A DNA stretch of 64,000 nucleotides, taken from the NCBI GenBank assembly GCA_033782935.1, contig JAWQEG010000082.1, forward strand, positions 1,922,001 through 1,986,000, given 5' to 3'. The DNA comes from Petrolisthes cinctipes. Its lineage: Eukaryota; Arthropoda; Malacostraca; Decapoda; Porcellanidae. The notes under the pieces are model-generated. The model was not told the origin of the DNA. It did no database searches and saw nothing but the letters and a program-made list of their open reading frames with translations. The position numbers were made by a program, and so were the translations under genes. This document shows, piece after piece, positions 25,610-37,400 of the stretch. Position 1 is the stretch's first letter. The number at the start of each line of letters is the position of its first letter.

Positions 25610-26240
25610 TCGATTTTCAGCATGTTTTGGGCCTGTATCTGAGTAGGCATGTACAGATCGCTTCTGTGACCCCAAAATATCGAATTTTCGGGTGTTTTGG
25701 GCCTGAATTTGAGATATCGACTTTGGGCACCTAAAATATCGATTTTTAGCATGTTTTGGGCCTATATTTTGAAAATATTCTAGCACTGAGTAAGCATGTA
25801 CAGATCGCTTCTAGGACCCCAAAATATCGAATTTTCGGGTTTTTTGAGACTGAATTTGAGATATAAACGGGTACAGAAAATGCATCCACTTTGGGCACCT
25901 AAAATATATATTTTCAGCATGTTTTGGGCCTGTATTTTGAAAATACTTTAACACGGAGTAGGCATGTACAGATCGCTTCTGGGACCCCAAAATATCGAAT
26001 TTTCGGGTGTTTTTGGGCCTGAACTTGAGATATCGACTTTGGGCACCTAAAATATCGATTTTTAGCGTGTTTTGGGCCTATATTTTGGAAATATTCTAGC
26101 ACTGAGTGGGCATGTACAGATCGCTTCTGGGACTCCAAAATATCGAATTTTCGGGTGTTTTGAGCCTGAATTTGAGATATAAACGGGTACTGAAGATGCA
26201 TGCACATATCAACTTTTGGGCACCTAAAATATGGATTTTG

Positions 26241-26942
26241 AGCATGTTTTGGGTTTGTATCTTGAAAACATTCTAACTAGGAGTAGGCATGTACAGATCG
26301 CTTCTAGGACCCAAAAATACCGAATTTTCGTGTATTTTGAGCCTGAATTTGAGATATAAACGGGTACAGAAGATGCATGCACATATCGACTTTAGACACA
26401 TAAACATCGATTTTTAGCTTGTTTTGAGCCTATATTTTGAAAACATTCTAGCACTGAGTAGGCACGTACAGATCGCTTCTGGGACCCAAAAATATCGATT
26501 TTTCCGGTGTTTTGAGGTTGAATTTGGGATATAAACGGGTGCAGATGATGCATACATAAATTGACTTTGGGCACCTATAATATCGATTTTCAGCATGTTT
26601 TGGGTCTGTATCTTGAAAACATTCTAACTAGGAGTAGGCATGTACAGATCGCTTCTAGGACCCAAAAATACCGAATTTTCGTGTATTTTGAGCCTGAATT
26701 TGAGATATAAACGGGTACAGAAGATGCATGCACATATCGACTTTGTACACTTAAAATATCGATTTTTAGCATGTTTTGAGCCTATATTTTGAAAACATTC
26801 TAGCACTGAGTAGGCACGTACAGATCGCTTCTGGGACCCAAAAATATCGAATTTTCGGATGTTTTGAGGTTGAATTTGGGATATAAACTGGTGCAGAAGA
26901 TGCATGTATAAATTGACTTTTTGCACATAAAATATCGATTTT
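26241..26942 (+). repeat. Tandem duplication of a 351-bp monomer pair
   Basis: Copies lie at about 26241-26591 and 26592-26942, offset 351 bp (two full-length monomers). Shared private variants are CGTGTATTTTGAGCC, GAGTAGGCACGTACAG and CATA(C/T)ATAAATTGAC or CATGTATAAATTGAC. The first copy has TAAACATCGATTTTTAGCTTG, whose one-base-shorter AAACATCG form is not in the second, so the copies have diverged since or the source was polymorphic. Confidence 0.85.
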
Positions 26943-29900
26943 CAGCATGTTTTGGGCCTGTATCTGAGAAGGCATGTTGTACAGATTGCTTCTGGGACCC
27001 CAAAATATCGAATTTCCAGGTGTTTGGAGCCTGAATTTGATATATAAACGGGTACAGAAGATGCATGCACATATCGACTTTTGGGAACATAAAATATCGA
27101 TTTTCTGTATGTTCTAGACCTGTATTTTGAAAATACTCTAAAACGGAGTAGGCATGAACAGATCGATTCTGGGACCCCAAAACATCGAATTTTCGGGTGT
27201 TTTGAGCCTGAATTTGAGATATCGACTTTGGGCACCTAAAATATCGATTTTTAGCATGATTTGGGCCTATATTTTGAAAATATTCTAGCAATGAGTAGGC
27301 ATGTACAGATCGCTTCTGGGACCCCAAAATATCGAATTTTCGGGTGTTTTGAGACTGAATTTGAGATATAAACGGGTACAGAAAATGCATGCACATATTG
27401 ACATTGGGAACCTAAAATATCGATTTTCAGCATGTTTTGGACCTGTATTTTGAATATACTCTAACACTGAGTAGGCATGGACAGATCGCTTCTGGGACCC
27501 AAAAATACCGAATTTGCGGGTGTTTTGAGCCTGAATTTGAGATATAAACGGGTACAGAAGATGCATGCACATATCGACTTTAGACACTTAAAATATCGAT
27601 TTTTAGCATGTTTTGAGCCTATATTTTGAAAACATTCTAGCACTGAGTAGGCATGTACAGATCGCTTCTGGGACCCAAAAATATCGAATTTTCGGGTGTT
27701 TTAAGGTTAAATTTGAGATATAAACGAGTGCAGAAGATGCATACACATATTGACTTTGGACACCTAAAATATCGATTTTCAGCATGTTCTGGGCCTGTAC
27801 AGATCGCTTCTGGGGCCCCAAAATATCGAATTTTCGGGTGTTTTGGGTCTGAATTTGAGATATCGACTTTGGGCACCTAAAATATCGATTTTTAGCATGT
27901 TTTGGGCGTATATTTTGAAAATATTCTAGCACTGAGTAAGCATGTACAGATCGCTTCTGGGACCCCAAAATATCGAATTTTCGGGTGTTTTGAGCCTGAA
28001 TTTGATATATAAACGGGTAAAGAAAATGCATGCACTTTGGGCACCTAAAATATTGATTTTCAGCAAGTTTTGGGCCTGTATTTTGAAAATACTTTAACAC
28101 GGAGTAGGCATGTACAGATCGTTTCTGGGACCCCAAAATATCGAATTTTCGGGTGTTTTGGGCCTGAACTTGAGATATCGACTTTGGGCACCTAAAATAT
28201 CGATTTTTAGCATGTTTTGGGCCAATATTTTGGAAATATTCTAGCACTGAGTGGACATGTACAGATCGCTTCTGGGTCTCCAAAATATCGAATTTTAGGA
28301 TGTTTTGAGCCTGATTTTCAGATATAAACGGGTACAGAAGATGCATGCACATATCGACTTTTGGGCACCTAAAATATCGATTTTGAGCATGTTTTGGGTC
28401 TGTATCTTGAAAACATTCTAACTAGGAGTAGGCAAGTACAGATCGCTTCTAGGACCCAAAAATACCGAATTTTCGGGTGTTTTGAGCCTGAATTTGAGAT
28501 ATAAACGGGTACAGAAGATGCATGCACATAACGACTTTGGACACATAAACATCGATTTTGTAGCTTGTTTTGAGCCTATATTTTGAAAACATTCTAGCAC
28601 TGAGTAGGCATGTACAGATCGCTTCTGGGACCCAAAAATATCGAATTTTCGGGTGTTTTGAGGTTAAATTTAAGATATAAACGAGTGCAAAAAATGCATA
28701 CACATATCGACTTTGGACACCTAAAATATCGATTTTCAGTATGTTTTGGGCCTGTATCTGAGTAGGCATGTACAGATCGCTTCTGGGACCCCAAAATATC
28801 GAGTTTTCGGGTGTTTTGGGCCTGAATTTGATATATCGACTTTGGGCACCTAAAATATCGATTTTTAGCATGTTTTGGGCCTATATTTTGAAAATATTCT
28901 AGCACTGAGTAAGCATGTACAGATCACTTCTGGGACACCAATATATCGAATTTTCGGGTGTTTTGAGCCTGAATTTGAGATATAAACGGGTACAGAAAAT
29001 GCATGCACTTTGGGCACCTAAAATATCGATTTTCAGCATGTTTTGGGCCTGTATTTTAAAAAATACTTTAACACTGAGTAGGCATGTACAAATAGCTTCT
29101 GGGACCCAAAAATATCGAATTTTCTGGTGTTTTGAGCCTGAATTTGATATATAAACAGGTACTGAAGATGCATGCACATATCGACTTTTGGACACCTAAA
29201 ATATCGATTTTGAGCATGTTTTGGGTCTGTATCTTGAAAACATTCTAACTAGGAGTAGGCATGTACAGATCGCTTCTAGGACCAAAAAATACCGAATTTT
29301 AGGGTGTTTTGAGCCTGAGTTTGAGATATAAACGGGTACAGAATATGCATGCACATATCGGCTTTGGACACTTAAAATATCGATTTTTAGCATGTTTTGA
29401 GCCTATATTTTGAAAACATTCATGCACTCAGTAGGCATCTACAGATCGCTTCTGGGACCCAAAAATATCGAATTTTCGGTGGTTTTGAGCCTGAATTTGT
29501 AATATAAACGGGTACAGAAAATGCATGCACTTTGGGCACCTAAAATATCGATTTTCAGCATGTTTTGGGCCTGTATTTTGAAAATACTTTAACACGGAGT
29601 AGGCATGTACAGATCGCTTCTGGGACCCCAAAAAATCGAATTTTCGGGTGTTTTGAGCCTTAATTTGAGATATAAACAGGTACAGAATATGCATGCACAT
29701 ATTGACTTTGGGCACCTAAAATATTGATTTTCAGCATGTTTTGGGCCTGTTTCTGAGTAGGCATGTACAGATCGCTACTGGGACCCCAAAAATTCTTATT
29801 TTCGGGGGTTTGGAGACTGAATTTGAGATATAAACGGTTACAGAAGATGCATGCACATATCGACTTTTGGGCACCTAAAGGATCGATTTTCAGTATGTTT

Positions 29901-30009
29901 TGGGCCTGTATTTTGAAAATACTCTAACACGGAGTAGGCATGTACAGTTCGCTTCTGGGACCCCAAAATATCGAATTTTCGGGTGTTTTAGGTCTGAATT
30001 TGAGATATC

Positions 30010-32818
30010 GACTTTGGGCACCTAAAATATCGATTTTTAGCATGTTTTGGGCCTATATTTTGAAAATATTCTAGCACTGAGTAGGCATGTATAGATCGCT
30101 TCTGGGACCCAAAAATACCGAATTTGCGGGTGTTTTGAGCCTGAATTTGAGATATAAACAGGTACAGAAGATGCATGCACATATCGACCTTGGGCACTTA
30201 AAATATCGATTTTTAGCATGTTTTGAGCCTATATTTAAAAAAAACATTCTGGCACTGAGTAGGCATGTACAGATCGCTTCTTGGACCCAAAAATATCGAA
30301 TTTTCGGGTGTTTTGAGGTGAAATTTGAGATATAAACGAGTGCAGAAGATGCATACACATATTGACTTTGGACACCTAAAATATCGATTTTCAGAATGTT
30401 TTGGGCCTGTATCTGAGTAGGCATGTACAGATCGCTTCTGGGACCCCAAAATATCGAATTTTCGGGTGTTTTGGGCCTGAATTTGATATATATACTTTGG
30501 GCACCTAAAATATCGATTTTTAGCATGTTTTGGGCCTATATTTTAAAATATTCTAGCACTGAGTAAGCATGTACAGATCACTTTTGGGACCCCAAAATAT
30601 CGAATTTTCGGGTGTTTTGAGCCTGAATTTGAGATATAAACGGGTACAGAAAATGCATGCACTTTCGGCACCTAAAATATCGATTTTTAGCATGTTTTGG
30701 GCCTATATTTTGAAAATATTCTAGCACTGAGTAGGCATTTACAGATCGCTTCTGGGTCCCAAAAATACCGAATTTTCGGGTGTTTTGAGCCTGAGTTTGA
30801 GATTTAAACGGGTACAGAATATGCATGCACATATCAACTTTGGACACTTAAAATTTCGATTTTTAGCATGTTTTGAGCCTATATTTTGAAAACATTCTAG
30901 CACTCAGTAGGCATGTACAGATCGCTTCTGGGACCCAAAAATATCGAAATTTCGGGTGTTTTGAGGTTGAATTTGATATATAAATGAGTGAAGAAGATGA
31001 ATACACATATTGACTTTGGGCAACTAAAATATCGATTTTCAGCATGTTTTGGGCCTGTATCTGAGTAGGCATGTACAGATCGCTTCTGGGACCCCAAAAT
31101 ATCGAATTTTCGGGTGTTTGAGCCTGAATTTGAGATATAAACAGGTACTGAAGATGCATTCACATATCGACTTTTGGGCACCTAAAATATCGATTTTGAG
31201 CATGTTTTGGGTCTGTATTTTGAAAACATTCTAACTAGGACTAGGCATGTACAGATCGCTTCTAGGACCCAAAAATACCGAATTTTCGGGTGTTTTGTGC
31301 CTGAATTTGTGATATAAACGGGTACAGAAGATGCATATATGCACATATCGACTTTTAACACATAAAATATCGATTTTTAGCATGTTTTGAGCTTATATTT
31401 TGAAAACATTTTAGCACTGATTAGGCATGTACAGATCGCTTCTGGGACCCAAAAATATCGATTTTTCGGGTGTTTTAAGGTTGAATTTGAGATATAAACG
31501 AGTGCAGAATATGCATGCACATATCGACTTTGGACACTTAAAATATCGATTTTTAGCATGTTTTGAGCCCATATTTTGAAAACATTCTAGCACTGAGTAG
31601 TCATGTACAGATCGCTTCTGGGACCCAAAAATATCGAATTTTCGGGTGTTTTGAGGTTAAATTTGAGATATAAACGAGTGCAGAAGATGCATACACATAT
31701 TGACTTTGGGCACATAAAATATCGATTTTTAGCATGTTTTGGGCATATATTTAGAAAATATTCTAGCACTGAGTAGGCATGTACAGATCGCTTCTGGGAC
31801 CCAAAAATACCGAATTTGCGGGTGTTTTGAGCCTGAATTTGAGATATAAACAGGTACAGAAGATGCATGCACATATCGACCTTGGGCACCTAAAAAATCG
31901 ATTTTTAGCATGTTTTGAGCCTATATTTAAAAAAAACATTCTAGCACTGAGTAGGCATGTACAGATCGCTTCTTGGACCCAAAAATATCGAATTTTCGGG
32001 ATTTTTGAGGTTAAATTTGAGATATAAACGAGTGCAGAAGATGCATACACATATTGACTTTGGACACCTAAAATATCGATTTTCAGCATGTTTTGGGCCT
32101 GTATCGGAGTAGGCATGTACAGATCGCTTCTGGGACCCCAAAATATCGAATTTTCGGGTGTTTTGGGCCTGAATTTGAGATATCGACTTTGGGCACCTAA
32201 AATATCGATTTTTAACATGTATTGGGCCTATATTTGAAAATATTCTAGCACTGAGTAAGCGCTTATTTACAGATCACTTCTGGGACCCCAAAATATCGAA
32301 TTTTCGGGTGTTTTGAGCCTGAATTTGAGATATAAACGGGTACAGAAAATGCATGCACTTAGCGCACCTAAAATATCGATTTTCAGCATGTTTTGTGCCT
32401 GTATTTTGAAAATACTTTAACACGGAGAAGGCATGTACAGATCGCTTCTGGGACCCAAAAATGCCGAATTTTCGGGTGTTTTGAGATTGAGTTTGAGATT
32501 TAAACGGGTACAGAATATGCATGCACATATCAACTTTGGACACTTAAAATATCGATTTTTAGCATGTTTTGAGCCTATATTTTGAAAACATTCTAGCACT
32601 CAGTAGGCATGTACAAATCGCTTCTGGGACCCAAATATATCGAAATTTCGGGTGTTTTGAGGTTGAATTTGATATTATAAATGAGTGAAGAAGATGAATA
32701 CACATATTGACTTTGGGCAACTAAAATATCGATTTTCAGCATGTTTTGGGCCTGTATCTGAGTAGGCATGTACAGATCGCTTCTGGGACCCCAAAATATC
32801 GAATTTTCGGGGGTTTGG
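30010..32818 (+). repeat. About 1.69-kb tandem HOR, two partial copies
   Basis: The stretch 30010-31120 matches 31702-32818. The offset is 1,692 bp near 30071/31763 and drifts to about 1,697 near 30900/32598 through small indels. Diagnostic features are AAAAAAAACATTCT after CCTATATT (30235 and 31930), GAATTTGCGGGTG, ATCGAAATTTCGG, and GTGAAGAAGATGAATACAC. The portion between the two matched parts, about 31120-31700, does not match the same offset; its partner is at 33847-34442. Confidence 0.82.
31068..31715 (+). repeat. Segment duplicated at 33795-34442
   Basis: The segment shares a constant 2,727-bp offset with 33795-34442. It contains the three-base-shorter GGTGTTTGAGCCTG form, ACAGGTACTGAAGATG, the palindromic insertion TGCATATATGCA and CACTGATTAGGCATG. 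It is nearly identical to its partner but is embedded inside the 1.69-kb repeat's first period, so two duplication registers overlap here. Confidence 0.85.
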
Positions 32819-33794
32819 AGCCTGAATTTGAGATATAAACGGGTACAGAAGATGCATGCACATATCGACTTTTTGCACCTAAAACATCGATTTTCAGTAT
32901 GTTTTGGGCCTGTATTTTGAAAATACTCTAATGCGGAGTAGGCAAAAACAGATCGCTTCTGGGACCCCAAAATATCGAATTTTCGGGAGTTTTGAGCCTG
33001 AATTTGAGATATAAACAGATACAGAAGATGCATCCACATATCGAGTTTTTGGCACCTAAAAGATCGTTTTTCAGTATGTTTTGGGCCTGTATATTGAAAA
33101 TACTCTAACACGGAGAAGGCATGTACAGATCGCTTCTGGGACCCCAAAATATCGAATTTTCGGGTGTTTTGGGCCTGAATTTGAGATATAAACGGGTACA
33201 GAAGATGCATGCTCATATCGACTTTTGGGCACCTAAAATATGGATTTTGAGCATGTTTTGGGTCTGTATCTTGAAAACATTCTAACTAGGAGTAGGCATG
33301 TACATATCGCTTCTAGGACCCAAAAATACCAAATTTTAGGGTGTTTTAAGCCTGAATTTCAGATGTAAACGGGTACAGAAGATGCATGCTCATATCGACT
33401 TTGGACACTTAAAATATCGATTTTTAGCATGTTTTGAACCTATATTTTGAAAACATTTTAGCACTGAATAGGCATGTACAGATCGCTTCTGGGACCCAAA
33501 AATATCGAATTTTAGGGTGTTTTGAGATTGAATTTGGGATATAAACGTTTACAGAAGATGCATGCACATATCGACTTTTGGGCACATAAAATATCGATTT
33601 TCTGTATGTTCTGGGCCTGCATTCTGAAAATACTCTAACACGGAGTAGGCATGTACAGATCGCTTCTGGGACCCTAAAACATCGAATTTTCGGGTGTTTT
33701 GGGCCTGAATTTGAGATATCGACTTTGGGCACCTAAAATATCGATTTTTAGCATGTTTTGGGCCTGTATTTTGAAAATACTCGAACACGGCGTA

Positions 33795-34442
33795 GGCATG
33801 TACAGATCGCTTCTGGGACCCAAAAATATCGAATTTTTGGGTGTTTGAGCCTGAATTTGAGATATAAACAGGTACTGAAGATGCATTCACATATCGACTT
33901 TTGGGCACCTAAAATATCGATTTTGAGCATGTTTTGGGTCTGTATTTTGAAAACATTCTAACTAGGAGTAGGCATGTACAGATCGCTTCTAGGACCCAAA
34001 AATACCGAATTTTCGGGTGTTTTGTGCCTGAATTTGTGATATAAACGGGTACAGAAGATGCATATATGCACATATCGACTTTTAACACTTAAAATATCGA
34101 TTTTTAGCATGTTTTGAGCTTATATTTTGAAAACATTTTAGCACTGATTAGGCATGTACAGATCGCTTCTGGGACCCAAAAATATCGATTTTTCGGGTGT
34201 TTTAAGGTTGAATTTGAGATATAAACGAGTGCAGAATATGCATGCACATATCGACTTTGGACACTTAAAATATCGATTTTTAGCATGTTATGAGCCCATA
34301 TTTTGAAAACATTCTAGCACTGAGTAGTCATGTACAGATCGCTTCTGGGACCAAAAAATATCGAATTTTCGGGTGTTTTGAGGTTAAATTTGAGATATAA
34401 ACGAGTGCAGAAGATGCATACACATATTGACTTTGGGCACCT
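33795..34442 (+). repeat. Second copy of 31068-31715
   Basis: This is the partner of 31068-31715 at +2,727 bp. The substitutions noticed are few, for example TTAACACTTAAAATATCG here against TTAACACATAAAATATCG in the partner, and GTTATGAGCCC against GTTTTGAGCCC. Agreement ends near 34442, where this copy runs into a 158-bp-class half B (GGCCGGTATCTGAGTAGG). Confidence 0.85.
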
Positions 34443-37400
34443 AAAATATCGATTTTCAGCATGTTTTGGGCCGGTATCTGAGTAGGCATGTACAGATAGC
34501 TTCTGGGAACCCAAAATATCGAATTTTCGGGTGTTTTAGGCCTGAATTTGAGATATTGGCTTTGGGCACCTAAAACATCGATTTTTAGCATGTTTTGGGC
34601 CTATATTTTGAAAATATTCTAACTAGGAGTAGGCATGTACAGATCGCTTCTAGGACCCTAAAATACCGAATTTTCGGGTGTTTTGAGCCTGAATTTGAGA
34701 TATAAACTGGTACAGAAGATGCATACACATATTGACTTTGGGCACCTAAAATATCGATTTTCAGCATGTTTTGGGGCTGTATCTGAGTAGGCATATACAG
34801 ATCGCTTCTGGGACCCCAAAATATCGAATTTTCGGGTGTTTTGAGCCTGAATTTGAGATATAAACGGGTACAGAAGATGCATGCACATATCGACTTTGGA
34901 TACTTAAAATATCGATTTTTAGCATGTTTTGAGCCTATATTTTGAAAACATTCTAGCACTGAGTAGGCATGTACATATCGCTTCTGGGACCCAAAAATAT
35001 CGAATTTTTGGATGTTTTGAGCCTGAATTTGAGATATAAACGGGTACAGAAGATGCATTCACATATCGACTTTTGACACTTAAAATATCGATTTTTAGCA
35101 TGTTTTGAGCCTATATTTTGAAAACATTCTAGCACTGGGTAGCCATGTACAGATCGCTTCTGGGACCCAAAAATATCGAATTTTCAGTTGTTTTGAGGTT
35201 GAATTTGGGATATAAACGGGTACAGAAGATGCATACACATATTGACTTTGAGCACTTAAAATATCGATTTTCTGTGTTTTTTGGGCCTGTATTTTGAAAA
35301 TACTCTAACACGGAGTAGGCATGTACAGTTCGCTTTTGGGACCCCAAAATATCAAATTTTCAGGTGCTTGGGGCCTGAATTTGATATATCGACTTTGGGT
35401 ACCTAAAATATCGATTTTTAGCATGTTTTGGGCCTATATTTTGAAAATATTCTAGCGCTAAGTAGGCATGTACAGATCACTTGTGGGACCCCAAAATATC
35501 GAATTTTCGGGTGTTTTGAGCCTGAATTTGAGATATAAACGGGTACAGAAGAAGCATGCACATATCGACTTTGGACACTTAAAATATCGATTTTTAGCAT
35601 ATTTTGAGCCTATATTTTGAAACAATTCTAGCACTGAGTAGGCATGTACAGATCGCTTCTGGGACCCAAAAATATCGAATTTTCGGGTGTTTTGAGGTTG
35701 AATTTGGGATATAAACGGGTGAAGAAGATGCATACACATATTGACTTTGGTCACCTAAAATATCGATTTTCAGCATGTTTTGGGCCTGTATTATGAAAAT
35801 ACTCTAACACGGAGTAGGCAAGTACAGATCGCATCTGGGACCCCAAAATATCGAATTTTTGGGTGTTTGGAGCCTAAATTTGAGATATAAACGGGTACAG
35901 AAGATGCATCCACATATCGACTTTTGTTCACCTAAAAGATCGATTTTTAGAATGTTTTGGGCCTGTATATTGAAAATACTCTAACACGGAGTAGGCATGT
36001 ACAGATAGCTTCTGGGACCCCAAAATATCGAATTTTCGGGTGTTTTGGGCCTGAATTTGCGATATCGACTTTGGGCACCTAAAATATCGATTTTTAGCAT
36101 GTTTTGAACCTATATTTTGAAAATATTCAAGCACTGAGTAGGCATGTACAGATCGCTTCTGGAACCCCAAAATATCGAATTTTCGGGTGTTTTGAGCTTG
36201 AATTTGAGATATAAACGGGTAGGGAAGATGCATGCACATATCGATTTTGGACACTTAAAATATCGATTTTTAGCATGTTTTGAGCCTATATTTTGAAAAC
36301 ATTCTAGCACTGAGTAGGCATGTACAAATAGTTTCTGGGACCCAAAAATATCGAATTTTCAGTTGTTTTGAGGTTGAATTTGGGATATAAACGGATGCAG
36401 AAGATGCATACACATATTGACTTTGGGCACCTAAAATATCGATTTTCAGCATGTTTTGAGACTGTATATGAGTAGGCATGTACAGATCGCTTCTAGGACC
36501 CAAAAATATCGAATTTTCGGGTGTTTGGAGCCTGAATTTGAGATATAAACGGGTATAGAAGATGTATCCACATATCGACTTTTGGGCACCTAACATATCT
36601 ATTTTCTGTATGTTTTGGGCCTGTATTTAGAAAATACTCTAACACGGAGTAGGCATGTACAGATCGCTTCTGGGACCCCAAAATATCGAATTTTCGGGTG
36701 TTTTGGGCCTGAATTAGAGATATCGACTTTGGGCACCTAAAATATCGATTTTTAGAATTTTTTGGGCCTATATTTTGAAAATATTCTAGCACTGAGAAGG
36801 CATGTACAGATCGCTTCTGGGACCCCAAAATATCGAATTTTCAAGTGTTTTTAGAATGAATTTGAGATATAAACGGGTACAGAAGATTCATGCACATATC
36901 GACTTTTGGACACCTAAAATATCGATTTTGAGCATGTTTTGAGTCTGTATCTTGAAAACATTCTAACTAGGAGTAGGCATGTACAGATCAGTTCTGGGAC
37001 CCAAAAATATCGAATTTTTGGGTGGTTTGAGCCTGAATTTGAGATATAAATAGGTACTGAAGATGCATGCACATATCGACTTTTGGGCACCTAAAATATC
37101 GATTTTGACCATGTTTTGGGTCTGTATCTTGAAAACATTCTAACTAGGACCCAAAAATACCGAATTTTCGGGTGTTTTGTGGAGGAATTTGAGATATAAA
37201 CGGGTACAGAAGATGCATGCACATATCGACTTTGGACACATAAAATATCGATTTTTAGCATGTTTTGAGCCTATATTTTGAAAACATTCTAGCACTGAGT
37301 AGGCATGTACAGATTGCTTCTGGGACCCAAAAATATCGTATTTTCGGGTGTTTTGGGCCTGAATTTGAGATATCGACTTTGGGCACCTAAAATATCGATT

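Larger units (their letters stand above)
18266..30009 (+). repeat. Diverged satellite domain with local amplifications
   Basis: No kilobase-scale near-identical tandem copy was seen here. Monomers follow the general family order, with weak periods of about 1.02-1.19 kb: 22.19-22.48 kb resembles 23.38-23.67 kb (offset 1,186), and 23.69-24.44 kb resembles 24.71-25.61 kb. The domain is rich in the 168-bp class and in monomers with a GTATGATTTGGGGCTG half B (near 21585, 23934 and 24951). It reads as an older part of the array, not recently homogenised as a block. Confidence 0.8.
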
